This document shows, in pieces, positions 55,199-63,905 of a DNA stretch of 64,000 nt (position 1 is the stretch's first letter; each line of letters starts with the position of its first letter). Origin of the DNA: Aquimarina pacifica (lineage in GTDB: Bacteria; Bacteroidota; Bacteroidia; Flavobacteriales; Flavobacteriaceae); assembly GCF_000520955.1 (NCBI RefSeq), contig NZ_JACC01000002.1, forward strand, positions 214,664 to 278,663. The letters run 5' to 3'. Made by a program: the position numbers and the translations under genes. The notes under the pieces were generated by a model that saw only the letters and a program-made list of their open reading frames with translations, had not been told where the DNA came from and made no database searches.

Positions 55199-57829
55199 AT
55201 GAAAATAACCAATTCACGATCATCACGACATATAATGTTATTGACATTTTTTTTAACATTAATTCAATTTTCGATTCACGCACAAGCACTTCCTTTACCA
55301 TACCAACTTGTAAACTCATCAGAATACTCAGATGATGAAATCTTTATTGCAATGGTTGGTAAAATTAATGATGGCGAAGATGTCTGGATGGATTGTACTA
55401 CTAGCACTATAAAACCTATGCAGTTGTCAGACAATACTGTACAAGGTCCTATATACAATGGAAATGGAGGTCCCGGACTAGACGGTAAATATGCGGATTG
55501 TTTTAGTCGTCTTAGTGATATTCCGAATAAAACATTACATATTCCACATATTTATGCTGTTCGTATTTTTATTGCTTTCGAAGAGCAATTATACCTTTAT
55601 TTCTTTGGTGGTAATGGTGGATACTCTGCTCCCGCTATATCAAACAATGCTGATCCTAATCAAAACATTCGTTATGAATTAATAGAATTAACCTATGGTG
55701 ATAATGGGTTATGGACCAATACCACAAGAGTTGATGCATACCAGTATCCTATGGGTCTTGAGGTATGGGGAAGTGATGGTTTTTATAAAAAAGTTGGAGA
55801 ACTTTTATCACATGAAGATATTTTAGAAGAGTGGTTCAATCGTACCCCAGAAGCTTTTCATGGTTGTTATAATGAAGAGTTAGGTATAATTGAAGCCCCT
55901 TCCAAAACTTCCGAATTTCAAGAAGGTGGTTCACAAAGTGACTATTTTAGTAGTTATGTAGATGCCGTTTGGGATCGATATACAGACGAAGATCTCACGC
56001 TTAGTATCGGAGAGGCGGGGCTTTGGAAAGGACGTGTTACCAATAACCAGTTTATATTCACTAATCAAGACAACGGTATACAGGGAATGATAAGTGCACG
56101 ACCTAATACTCAAGAAATATTAGAAGCCAAAGGAGTTTTGGCCGAAGATGTTGCTTCTACTCCCGATATTCATGCAGACCAAAATATACAAAAACATTTT
56201 AGTGCTGCTTTTAATAGAGGAGCTATTGATATCGATGCTCCTTCAGGAGAAACTATCGAATGGTCAGATGAAAATGAATTTTTCACGCACACTCCTTTTA
56301 ATGAATATGTGAAATTTTGGCATTCAAAAGATATTAGTTTCGAAGGTGAGACTTATGCTTTTGCATATGATGATGTTTTTGATTTTTCATCAACAATACA
56401 GTCTACTGTACCCACGAATGTAAAAGTTACTATCGGAGGTTTCGAAGGAACCTCTACTTGTAACGCTACCGATATTACTCCATACATAAATATTAATAAT
56501 GAAGGTTGGCAAGCAATAAGTACAGCAACTCTTGAGCCAGGAGAGACTATACAATTCGGTCCTCACCCAACAAACGAAGGCTCTTGGGTATGGACAGGAC
56601 CCGATAATTTTTCAGCAGCAACTAGAGAAATTAGTATTACAGACATACAAGTAAATCAAGCTGGTACCTACATCAGTACCTATACAAACTCTTGTGGTAC
56701 TCAAAGTACACAGGAATTCGAAATTTCGGTAACAGAAATCTCTGAAACTTTCACTCCTGATCCTAATAAAACGTATTATATTGACAGTCCTATACACAAT
56801 CTCAGGATAGCATCAACAGGAGAAAGCGAAACTCCGTACACTACCTCTACTTCAACAACAGGAGAAGATGTAGAATGGAAATTTGTAGACAAAGGAAACG
56901 GATATTGGCATATTGATAGAGCTGCGGGAGGCACAAAACCTAGATTACGATCAAACAACACTGCAAATGCAGATATGCAAAGAACTTCTTCTTCAGGAAG
57001 ATGGACTTACTATGATATCGCAGAAGGATTTACTGAAGGAACATATTTTCTAACCCTTCTCGATGGACCCTCAGAATATAATAGATTACAGGTGAATAAT
57101 TCGGGGGAAGTAAAAATGGTTTCTACGACTAGTGCAAGGACTTGGGAATCATTTATAATAACCGAAGCTTCTTCTGCTATTTCAATTCATATAGAAGCAG
57201 AAGATTATAATGATATGAGTGGTGTGCAAACTGAAGAAACCACCGATGTAAACGGAGGACTAAATGTAGGCTTTATAGATGCTGGCGATTGGATGGAATA
57301 TATTGTTGACATCCCAAAAGCAAGTACGTACACTATAAACTTTCGTGTAGCTAGTGTTCCTGGTAGTGCAACTTTTCAATTAATTATTGATGATAACTTA
57401 CAAACAACTGTAGATATCTCTTCTACAGGAGGATGGCAAGAATGGACAACATTATCACAAACGGTTGAGTTATCTGCGGGTACTCATACAATCCAACTAT
57501 ATTCAACAGGCCAAAGTTGGAATATTAATTGGTTAGAAATTGTAGATGGCGTAACTTCAAGAACAACAGACCTCGCAATTACAAAAGAACTAACACGTAT
57601 TGAGGCCTACCCTATACCAACAAGAAACGTATTGAATTTACTAATCCCAAATCATCAAGACTATTCGAGATTAGAAATTATTGATATGACAGGAAAAGTA
57701 ATTCAAACAAATTCTAATATCACAAGTGAAACGATAACATTAAATGTTGAACGTCTATCTAGTGGACTTTATATTGCTCGAGTTTATAAACATCGTGGCC
57801 CTGCAGAAATAATACAATTTTTTAAATAA
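55199..57829 (+). CDS. Secreted GH64-type beta-1,3-glucanase with Ig-like, trefoil-like, CBM6 and T9SS domains
   Basis: 876 residues; signal peptide to about residue 29. The first ~400 residues have a GH64/thaumatin-like layout: YSDDEIFIAMVGK near 43, a YELIELTYGDNG block and WTNTTRVDAYQYPMG. Glu163 and Asp179 are separated by 16 positions, the spacing of the known catalytic pair in laminaripentaose-producing GH64 enzymes. An Ig-like domain (about 420-515), trefoil-like module (518-658), CBM6 (662-783) and T9SS sorting domain (about 801-876) follow. It would release short beta-1,3-glucan oligosaccharides. It is transcribed alone. Confidence 0.85.
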   Translation: MKITNSRSSRHIMLLTFFLTLIQFSIHAQALPLPYQLVNSSEYSDDEIFIAMVGKINDGEDVWMDCTTSTIKPMQLSDNTVQGPIYNGNGGPGLDGKYADCFSRLSDIPNKTLHIPHIYAVRIFIAFEEQLYLYFFGGNGGYSAPAISNNADPNQNIRYELIELTYGDNGLWTNTTRVDAYQYPMGLEVWGSDGFYKKVGELLSHEDILEEWFNRTPEAFHGCYNEELGIIEAPSKTSEFQEGGSQSDYFSSYVDAVWDRYTDEDLTLSIGEAGLWKGRVTNNQFIFTNQDNGIQGMISARPNTQEILEAKGVLAEDVASTPDIHADQNIQKHFSAAFNRGAIDIDAPSGETIEWSDENEFFTHTPFNEYVKFWHSKDISFEGETYAFAYDDVFDFSSTIQSTVPTNVKVTIGGFEGTSTCNATDITPYININNEGWQAISTATLEPGETIQFGPHPTNEGSWVWTGPDNFSAATREISITDIQVNQAGTYISTYTNSCGTQSTQEFEISVTEISETFTPDPNKTYYIDSPIHNLRIASTGESETPYTTSTSTTGEDVEWKFVDKGNGYWHIDRAAGGTKPRLRSNNTANADMQRTSSSGRWTYYDIAEGFTEGTYFLTLLDGPSEYNRLQVNNSGEVKMVSTTSARTWESFIITEASSAISIHIEAEDYNDMSGVQTEETTDVNGGLNVGFIDAGDWMEYIVDIPKASTYTINFRVASVPGSATFQLIIDDNLQTTVDISSTGGWQEWTTLSQTVELSAGTHTIQLYSTGQSWNINWLEIVDGVTSRTTDLAITKELTRIEAYPIPTRNVLNLLIPNHQDYSRLEIIDMTGKVIQTNSNITSETITLNVERLSSGLYIARVYKHRGPAEIIQFFK

Positions 57830-57891
57830 ATAAGTTGTTTTTATTTCTATAAGATAAGTAAGACAAAAAATTAATTAATAACTAACTACCT

Positions 57892-57934
57892 AAGCACTCG
57901 CAGATCAACAAGACTGATCAGTGAGTGCTTTTTT
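57892..57934 (+). terminator. Terminator after the GH64 gene
   Basis: AAGCACTCGCAGATCA (57892-57907) pairs with TGATCAGTGAGTGCTT (57915-57930) as a long stem with three mismatches and a 7-base loop, followed by a T-run to 57934. The gap from here to 58228 carries no gene. Confidence 0.75.
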
Positions 57935-58228
57935 ATGCTTACTTAATCATAGATACTACAGTATACGAATACAACTATCCAAAAATGAGGTTCGAATAAC
58001 TTCATTAATGTTAAAACTAAAATGATCTCTAAACGGCAAAAAACAATTAAAAAGAAGCATTCACTGAAAAAAACAACTATTTAAAAGAAAACTTATCTTT
58101 CATATTGTTATTTTTTAATGTTTTTATTATATTTACTTTAAACTTAAAACCTTACCTATTTAACATATATCACCCAATTAATTCAAGTAATAAGGTTCAT
58201 AGTTTTCATTAATAAAAACCTAAAAATC

Positions 58229-61033
58229 ATGAAAACATCCGACTCATTCTTCAAACCACTAATCCTCAAAAACTTTTTTCTATTATGGCTATTTTCTCTT
58301 ACTGTCAACGCTACTGATTTATACGTTTCCAAAAGTGGAAGTGATACCAATACAGGAACTATTACCTCTCCTTACTTAACGATTCAAACAGCTATTAATG
58401 TTGCCACTGCAGGTGATATAATTTATGTAAGGTCGGGATCCTATGCCGAAAAAATATGGTGGGCAAATTCTGGATCAGAAGGCAGTCCTATAACATTGAC
58501 TAATTATTTAAATGAAGAGGTTACTATTTCTGGGATTACTCCTACAAACTCAACACAAGGTGCACAAATCCTGATTAGTAGTAAGAGTTATATTAGAATC
58601 AACGGAATAACTTTTAGCGATAATATTATGAATTATGCAGATGGTATCAATGTTCAAGGTTCGGGTACAGATATACAAATTACAAACTGCGAATTTGATA
58701 ACATTGGTTGGACCAGCGATAAAACAACCTTCCCTACTCCTAGTGATAGTGCTCATGCCATTATATTTTTAGGGTCTACAAGTACTTCTCTAAACAACAT
58801 AACCATAAGTAACAATTATGTGCATGATTGTATTACTGGTTATAGTGAAAGTATAACCATCGTAGGGAATGTAGAAGATTTCCTTATCGAAAATAATACT
58901 CTTGATAGCAATACCAACATCGGTATTGATGCTGCTGGACACTTTACTTGGACAGGTGCACCTACAGAGGTAAATTATTCTCGTAATGGAATCATAAGAA
59001 ATAACACGGTCAGTAATTATGCAGGACCAGAAGATCTTGATGCTGCCGGAGGTATCTATACTGACGGAGGTAGTTATATCACTATAGAAAACAATACAGT
59101 ATATAATTACAAGGTAGGATTTTCTGTAGGTTGCGAGGTGGCAGGAAACACTAATACAGGAAATATCGTTCGTAACAACATAGCGTATAACTGTAGTTTA
59201 TCAGGGTTATTTCTTGGATCTAATACTACCAGTGTGGTACAAAATACAGAAGTGTACGGAAATACATTTTATAAATGTGGTACAGGAACCTTTGATAATG
59301 GACAAATTGCCTTACAAAATAATGATGGCAGTAGTATAAAAAATAATATCATGTATCCTACAGAAGGGAGAACAGCCATGGTTCAAATGGGAGGAACAAC
59401 TTCTACAAATAATACACTAGCTTATAATTTATATTGGAGAGATAGCGGAGATACTAGTAATTTATTTTATGACATTACCAACAACACTAATTCTGTGATG
59501 GCTGATCCTTTATTTGAGAATGCCTCATCATACGATTTTCACATCTCTTCTTCTTCTCCAGCAATTGATGCAGGAGACCCAAGCTTAAGCGTGACTAATG
59601 ATGTTGTAGATATCGATGGAGAAGCTAGAATACAAAATGGTAGAATGGATATTGGTGTAGATGAGAATGGCGCAAGCGCTACAATACCAGTTACGGGCAT
59701 ATCGCTTTCTCCAGAAAACAGTTCTCTTGATATAGGAGATACATTACAAATTAATGCAAGTATAAGTCCGACAAATGCAAGTAATCAAAACGTAAGTTGG
59801 ACCTCTAGTAATTCAGCTATTGCCTCAGTAAACAATAGTGGTATCATTACGGCTAATAGTGAAGGTACGGTTACAATTACTGCTACTACAGAGGATGGAA
59901 ATTATACCGACACCACTATCATTACTGTGAATCAAGATACTAATATCACATTTATACCAGACCCAAATAAGACCTATTATATTGATAGTCCAATACACGG
60001 TCTTAGATTAGCAGCCACAGGAGAAAGTGAAGATGCTTACACCACAAACACAAATGTTACTGGTGAAGATGTAGAATGGAAATTCGTAGACAAAGGAAAC
60101 GGATATTGGCATATTGATAGAGCTGCCGGAGGAACAAAACCCAGACTTCGAAGTGATAACACTTCTAATGCTGATATGCAACCGACAACATCTTCTGGTG
60201 GATGGACATACTATACTATCTCAGAAGGAGCTTCTGATAACACCTATTTTTTAACATTACCAAATGGTCCTTCTAGCTATAAAAGGCTTCAGGTACAAAA
60301 TTCTGGAGAGGTAAAAATGGTACCTAATACCTATACAGGAACATGGGTTTCATTTACCATAACAGAAGTTTCTAACACCACCGAAACTATTCATATCGAA
60401 GCCGAGGATTATAGCTCAATGAGCGGTATACAAACAGAAAACACTACCGATACAGGAGGTGGTTTAAATGTTGGTTGGATTGATGCAGGAGACTGGATGG
60501 AATATAGTGTAGATATACCAATAACAGGGTCCTATACAATTGATTTTAGAGTAGCTACTATTCGCGAAAATGGAAACTTTCTATTTCAAGTTGATAGCAA
60601 TACGCTCACATCAGCTGATGTCAATAATACAGGAGATTGGCAAAATTGGACAACCATAAGTAGTGAAACTATCGAGTTATCGCAAGGAACAAGAACAATA
60701 CGAATTTATTCTACAAATGAAAACTGGAATCTTAATTGGTTTGAAATCAAAAATACCACCGATACAAAATCATTGGCACCTTTTGTAGATAATACAGATG
60801 TTATCAAAGCATATCCAGTACCTGTAAAAGATGTTTTAACCATTAGTATCTCAAACTATCAAAAATATTCTAATCTTGATATTGTAGATATTACAGGTAA
60901 AACATTACTTAATAACATAAACATTACTAGTGAGACAGTTTCAGTGGATCTAAATAATTTTCCGAAAGGAGCGTATTTTATAAAATTAAATACAATAGAT
61001 GCCTCCTCAAAAATCATCCGATTTATAAAATAA
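58229..61033 (+). CDS. Secreted parallel beta-helix protein with Big_2, trefoil-like, CBM6 and T9SS domains
   Basis: 934 residues. The signal peptide is followed by a right-handed parallel beta-helix (about 30-480) starting DLYVSKSGSDTNTGTITSPYLTIQTAINVATAGD. It has many short rungs (ITISNNYVHD, FLIENNTLDSN, GIIRNNTVSN, ITIENNTVYN) and ends with the choice-of-anchor-Q-like SSSPAIDAGD and GRMDIGVDE. Next are a Big_2 domain (485-570), trefoil-like module (575-714), CBM6 (721-845) and T9SS domain (859-934). Beta-helix proteins include polysaccharide lyases and glycosidases, but no lyase catalytic residues are evident. The shared cassette and neighbours suggest it also acts on, or binds, beta-1,3-glucan. 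Confidence 0.82.
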   Translation: MKTSDSFFKPLILKNFFLLWLFSLTVNATDLYVSKSGSDTNTGTITSPYLTIQTAINVATAGDIIYVRSGSYAEKIWWANSGSEGSPITLTNYLNEEVTISGITPTNSTQGAQILISSKSYIRINGITFSDNIMNYADGINVQGSGTDIQITNCEFDNIGWTSDKTTFPTPSDSAHAIIFLGSTSTSLNNITISNNYVHDCITGYSESITIVGNVEDFLIENNTLDSNTNIGIDAAGHFTWTGAPTEVNYSRNGIIRNNTVSNYAGPEDLDAAGGIYTDGGSYITIENNTVYNYKVGFSVGCEVAGNTNTGNIVRNNIAYNCSLSGLFLGSNTTSVVQNTEVYGNTFYKCGTGTFDNGQIALQNNDGSSIKNNIMYPTEGRTAMVQMGGTTSTNNTLAYNLYWRDSGDTSNLFYDITNNTNSVMADPLFENASSYDFHISSSSPAIDAGDPSLSVTNDVVDIDGEARIQNGRMDIGVDENGASATIPVTGISLSPENSSLDIGDTLQINASISPTNASNQNVSWTSSNSAIASVNNSGIITANSEGTVTITATTEDGNYTDTTIITVNQDTNITFIPDPNKTYYIDSPIHGLRLAATGESEDAYTTNTNVTGEDVEWKFVDKGNGYWHIDRAAGGTKPRLRSDNTSNADMQPTTSSGGWTYYTISEGASDNTYFLTLPNGPSSYKRLQVQNSGEVKMVPNTYTGTWVSFTITEVSNTTETIHIEAEDYSSMSGIQTENTTDTGGGLNVGWIDAGDWMEYSVDIPITGSYTIDFRVATIRENGNFLFQVDSNTLTSADVNNTGDWQNWTTISSETIELSQGTRTIRIYSTNENWNLNWFEIKNTTDTKSLAPFVDNTDVIKAYPVPVKDVLTISISNYQKYSNLDIVDITGKTLLNNINITSETVSVDLNNFPKGAYFIKLNTIDASSKIIRFIK

Positions 61034-61093
61034 TATAAGGGTACTCTGAAACTAACATTTATTTGAAGTGGTTTAATACTAAATGTTGAAAAT

Positions 61094-61126
61094 GTACATC
61101 CATTACACTATTTGTAATGGATGTAC
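61094..61126 (+). terminator. Terminator-like hairpin after the beta-helix gene
   Basis: GTACATCCATTAC (61094-61106) and GTAATGGATGTAC (61114-61126) form a perfect 13-bp stem with a 7-base loop. The trailing TCTGTTT is a weak T-tract. No gene was found between here and 61325. Confidence 0.7.
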
Positions 61127-61325
61127 TCTGTTTATAGGCAATATAAAAAAAGGTTTTTTAACCTAAAACTGCACTAAGAATATAACCCTTCGGCAAACTG
61201 TATCTTGACAACATCATTTTAGGTTGTAGTTTTATAGTATGTAAAAAGAAGTAACTAAAAGAAAGCAAGAGATGTATTCTATTGTGAAAACCCAGAGAAA
61301 AAGTTCTTTGCGTCTAAAAGAATAA

Positions 61326-61589
61326 GAGCATAAACATGGTAACCAATTACGGTATTATGAAATTGATAACAACTTGGTAGAAAATGCTATCAGAGCTTTG
61401 GCATTAGGCAGAAAGGATTATTTGTTTTCAGGATCTCATTGAGCTGGTCAAAAAGCCACAATGCTATCTTCTTTGTTTGCCAGTTGTAAAATTGACAATA
61501 TAGATCCCTACAGTTGGCTTAAAGATGTAGTAGAGAATATACAAGAATTTAAGACAAATCGATTATATGAATTATTACTAGATCATTAG
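61326..61589 (+). pseudogene. IS66-type transposase remnant (C-terminal end)
   Basis: In frame from 61326 to the TAG at 61587-61589 the translation reads LRYYEIDNNLVENAIRALALGRKDYLFSGSH, then an in-frame TGA (61440-61442), then AGQKATMLSSLFASCKIDNIDPYSWLKDVVEN and a typical end. This is the conserved C-terminal block of the IS66 TnpC transposase (DNN...ENAIR...GRKNYLF...GS). An in-frame TAA at 61323-61325 cuts the upstream part. Everything before is lost, so it is a dead fragment. Confidence 0.85.
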
Positions 61590-61615
61590 AAGATATCTGA
61601 AATCAACGGTAGTAA

Positions 61616-61984
61616 TTAACTGTTCATGTAGTCTTGCCAGGTTACTAAGAGATATTTTTCTTTTTGGTTTTCTTTTAAATCCAGAAATCCATATTCATAA
61701 CAGAAGAGATATACCTGTCCTTTTTTATTTTTCCAATAATGAGTAAAATAAGTAGGATCAAACCCTTCTGAAATCAGCTTTTCTTTGCGTATGGTAGACA
61801 TTCCTGATTTATTATAGGCTTTTAGAAGTTTTCGATTGGTTTTCAATTTTTTATCGATAGTATAATATAAAGCTTCTTCTGATTTACGTTTTTGATACTG
61901 ATGAGCAGACTTACAATGGATAGAGCAATATTTCTTGTCAGATCTACCTATAATTTCAGCTTTACATTGTGGACATATATTCAT
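61616..61984 (-). CDS. Zinc-ribbon protein near the recombinase
   Basis: 122 residues from the ATG at 61984; a GTG one codon earlier is possible. An N-terminal Cys4 zinc-binding module (CPQC at residues 4-7, CSIHC at 20-24) is followed by a helical region (KRKSEEALYYTIDKKLKTNRKLLKAYNKSG) and an aromatic C-terminus (FDPTYFTHYWKNKKGQVYLFCYEYGFLDL). It is divergent from the tyrosine recombinase gene, 81 bp away. Similar small zinc-ribbon proteins are, to my recollection, frequent beside such recombinases in Flavobacteriia. It may bind DNA. Confidence 0.7.
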   Translation of the reverse strand: MNICPQCKAEIIGRSDKKYCSIHCKSAHQYQKRKSEEALYYTIDKKLKTNRKLLKAYNKSGMSTIRKEKLISEGFDPTYFTHYWKNKKGQVYLFCYEYGFLDLKENQKEKYLLVTWQDYMNS

Positions 61985-62065
61985 CACCTCTAATTAATCG
62001 AATACTATTCGAATGTTATTCGACTAAAATACTACTATCATTTGTAAATAACACATATTTGTATC

Positions 62066-63202
62066 ATGAAACTCAATAAACATATCACACTAAAACATTT
62101 ATTGATCAGTAATCAAAAGATGATCGGAATACAATTTTACCCTGACAAGGTGATCCAGGCATTAATTAAAGAACTTCCGAACCCTAAATGGAGTAAGGAG
62201 TTTTCGATGGTATATATTATCAACACTAAAGAAAATCTCGCCAAAGTATTTGAAAAATTTAGAGGAGTAGCGTGGATAAACGGAAATTCTTTTTTTAAAG
62301 AAAAACCAATACGTAACAATCAACCTGTGGATATTAACTGGTATCGTAGCAGACCTAAAACAACTTCTTATAAATATGTGCCAGAAGCATATTTGATAAA
62401 ATTAGAACTCAAACGATATGCCTTAAATACCTGTAAAACCTATATAATACAATTTGAAAAATTCATTAATCACTATTGTGATAAGGATATTGTGGCCTTG
62501 TCAGAGGAAGAAATCCGAAGCTATTTGCAGCATCTCATTAGTAAAAACAAATCCAATAGCTATCTCAATCAAGCCATCAATAGTATTAAATTCTATTATG
62601 AAGTGGTGATGGGGATGCCTAACCGATTTTATAGTATTGAAAGACCCAGAAAACAGCAACAACTCCCTAAAGTAGTATCAAAAGAAGAAATTATCACTAT
62701 GCTGAAACATACTAATAATATAAAACATCGTTGCATTATAGGTTTATTGTATTCTGCGGGTTTACGTCGAAGTGAACTATTAAACCTACAGTTAACTGAT
62801 ATTGACAGTAAACGAATGTTGATTTTTATCAAAAATGCAAAGAATAATAAAGATCGATATTCGTTGCTATCTCAAACTATACTTAAAGACTTAAGAATCT
62901 ATTATAAACAATGGAAACCTAAAGAGTATCTATTTGAAGGAGCCTTAGGTGGTAGATATTCGGCAGAAAGTGTGGCAAAAATTGTTAGAAGAGCTAGTAC
63001 CAAGTCTGGTATCTTACGAAAAATAACCCCACAAATGTTAAGGCATTCTTTTGCAACTCACCTTTTAGAAGACGGAACAGATATTAGATATATTCAAACC
63101 TTATTAGGGCATAATAGTACAAAAACAACCGAAATTTACACACAAGTTGCCTTAAATAATTTTAAATCAATTAGAAATCCGCTAGATTTGGAAAAAATAT
63201 AA
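62066..63202 (+). CDS. Tyrosine-type recombinase/integrase
   Basis: 378 residues. The N-terminal ~100 residues (GIQFYPDKVIQALIKELPNPKWS) are an extension seen in a Bacteroidota integrase family. A SAM-like core-binding domain follows (about 105-190) and then the catalytic domain. Visible active-site positions are Arg234 (GLRRSEL), Lys259, Arg326, His349 (LLGHNS) and Tyr358 (EIYTQ). The HxxR motif reads QMLR, so Gln323 replaces the usual His. It is followed by a 24-bp palindrome and a cassette-like gene, suggesting integration or cassette shuffling. With the His changed, activity may be reduced. Confidence 0.88.
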   Translation: MKLNKHITLKHLLISNQKMIGIQFYPDKVIQALIKELPNPKWSKEFSMVYIINTKENLAKVFEKFRGVAWINGNSFFKEKPIRNNQPVDINWYRSRPKTTSYKYVPEAYLIKLELKRYALNTCKTYIIQFEKFINHYCDKDIVALSEEEIRSYLQHLISKNKSNSYLNQAINSIKFYYEVVMGMPNRFYSIERPRKQQQLPKVVSKEEIITMLKHTNNIKHRCIIGLLYSAGLRRSELLNLQLTDIDSKRMLIFIKNAKNNKDRYSLLSQTILKDLRIYYKQWKPKEYLFEGALGGRYSAESVAKIVRRASTKSGILRKITPQMLRHSFATHLLEDGTDIRYIQTLLGHNSTKTTEIYTQVALNNFKSIRNPLDLEKI

Positions 63203-63206
63203 TGGA

Positions 63207-63230
63207 AATATGTGTACCGGTACACATATT
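63207..63230. repeat. Perfect 24-bp palindrome after the recombinase gene
   Basis: AATATGTGTACC (63207-63218) and GGTACACATATT (63219-63230) are exact reverse complements with no loop. It lies 5 bp past the recombinase stop and 6 bp before the GTTGTAGCAT core-like site. Its size and place suit a recombinase binding or attI-like site. Confidence 0.6.
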
Positions 63231-63235
63231 CAATT

Positions 63236-63245
63236 GTTGTAGCAT
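63236..63245 (+). other. Left core-like site of a cassette
   Basis: GTTGTAGCAT is the exact reverse complement of ATGCTACAAC at 63845-63854. The two sites bracket the DUF3885 gene. This is the arrangement of cassette boundaries in integron-like systems, although the bases do not match the classic GTTRRRY consensus. Confidence 0.5.
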
Positions 63246-63253
63246 ATTAAAAA

Positions 63254-63835
63254 ATGACTGAAAACGAATTCATAAATTATTGGAATAAGGAATATCCAGA
63301 ATCATTTCCAATCAACCACGAATTGAAATGGACATATGCGGATAGGTGGTTTAGAATTCATAGTCTACCTCATTCAAAAAGGTATGCAGATACTGATGAC
63401 GATTACAAAATCATATTTGACCGACAAAACCAATTAATTGACGATCTAATCGGAGAAGAATCGGAAGTTGCAATCTCTTTCGGACTTTATAAGGATGATA
63501 TAGCTAATGAAAATTATAAAGAGCTGACTAATTTCGGAGAATTCCAAAAAGTCTTGACAATTGACTTACAAAAAGAACGACCCGAAGAATATGAAAATGG
63601 GATGCTCCTTGACATATTCGTAAAGATCGGAAATTGGAAAAATGGTAATAGAAACAAAATTCTTAAAGCAATAGCTGACGATGAAATAAGAGCCATGTTT
63701 TTTAGTCATTCAAAGAAATGTGTTATTGCACCATATGATGGCGGAGTTGATGTGATTGTTGAATCGACCAAAGAAAGAGATAGACTTAAAGCTAAATACA
63801 AGGATTGGCTTTCTGACAGAGAAGACGGAATGTAA
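63254..63835 (+). CDS. DUF3885-domain protein in a cassette-like unit
   Basis: 193 residues, ATG start 8 bp after the left core-like site, no signal peptide. The DUF3885 pattern is clear: WTYADRWFRIHSLPHSKRYADTDDDYKIIFDRQN in the first third, and KAIADDEIRAMFFSHSKKCVIAPYDGGVDVIVESTKERDRLKAKYKDWLS at the end. The gene occupies almost all of the interval between inverted sites at 63236 and 63845, as expected for a single-gene cassette. The function of DUF3885 is unknown; immunity-protein-like roles have been proposed for related folds, but nothing here shows it. Confidence 0.85.
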   Translation: MTENEFINYWNKEYPESFPINHELKWTYADRWFRIHSLPHSKRYADTDDDYKIIFDRQNQLIDDLIGEESEVAISFGLYKDDIANENYKELTNFGEFQKVLTIDLQKERPEEYENGMLLDIFVKIGNWKNGNRNKILKAIADDEIRAMFFSHSKKCVIAPYDGGVDVIVESTKERDRLKAKYKDWLSDREDGM

Positions 63836-63844
63836 AAACAAAAC

Positions 63845-63905
63845 ATGCTACAACACTATATATGTGCCATAGCAGCAAAGTGATCAATCGAATGGTTGTT
63901 GTATT
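63845..63905 (+). other. attC-like site following the DUF3885 gene
   Basis: Begins ATGCTACAAC (63845-63854) and ends with GTTGTA at 63898-63903, so its outer arms TACAAC and GTTGTA are complementary around about 43 bases. This is the size and layout of an attC site. The sequence TGCTACAACAC recurs as TGCTACGACAC at 63989-63999, one base different, 143 bp later, which suggests a tandem array. Confidence 0.45.

Noticed and set aside
47653..61033. SusC/SusD-type polysaccharide utilisation locus
   Set aside because: No SusC or SusD gene is near, and the TonB receptor at 17 kb is short, has no SusD partner and belongs to another operon.
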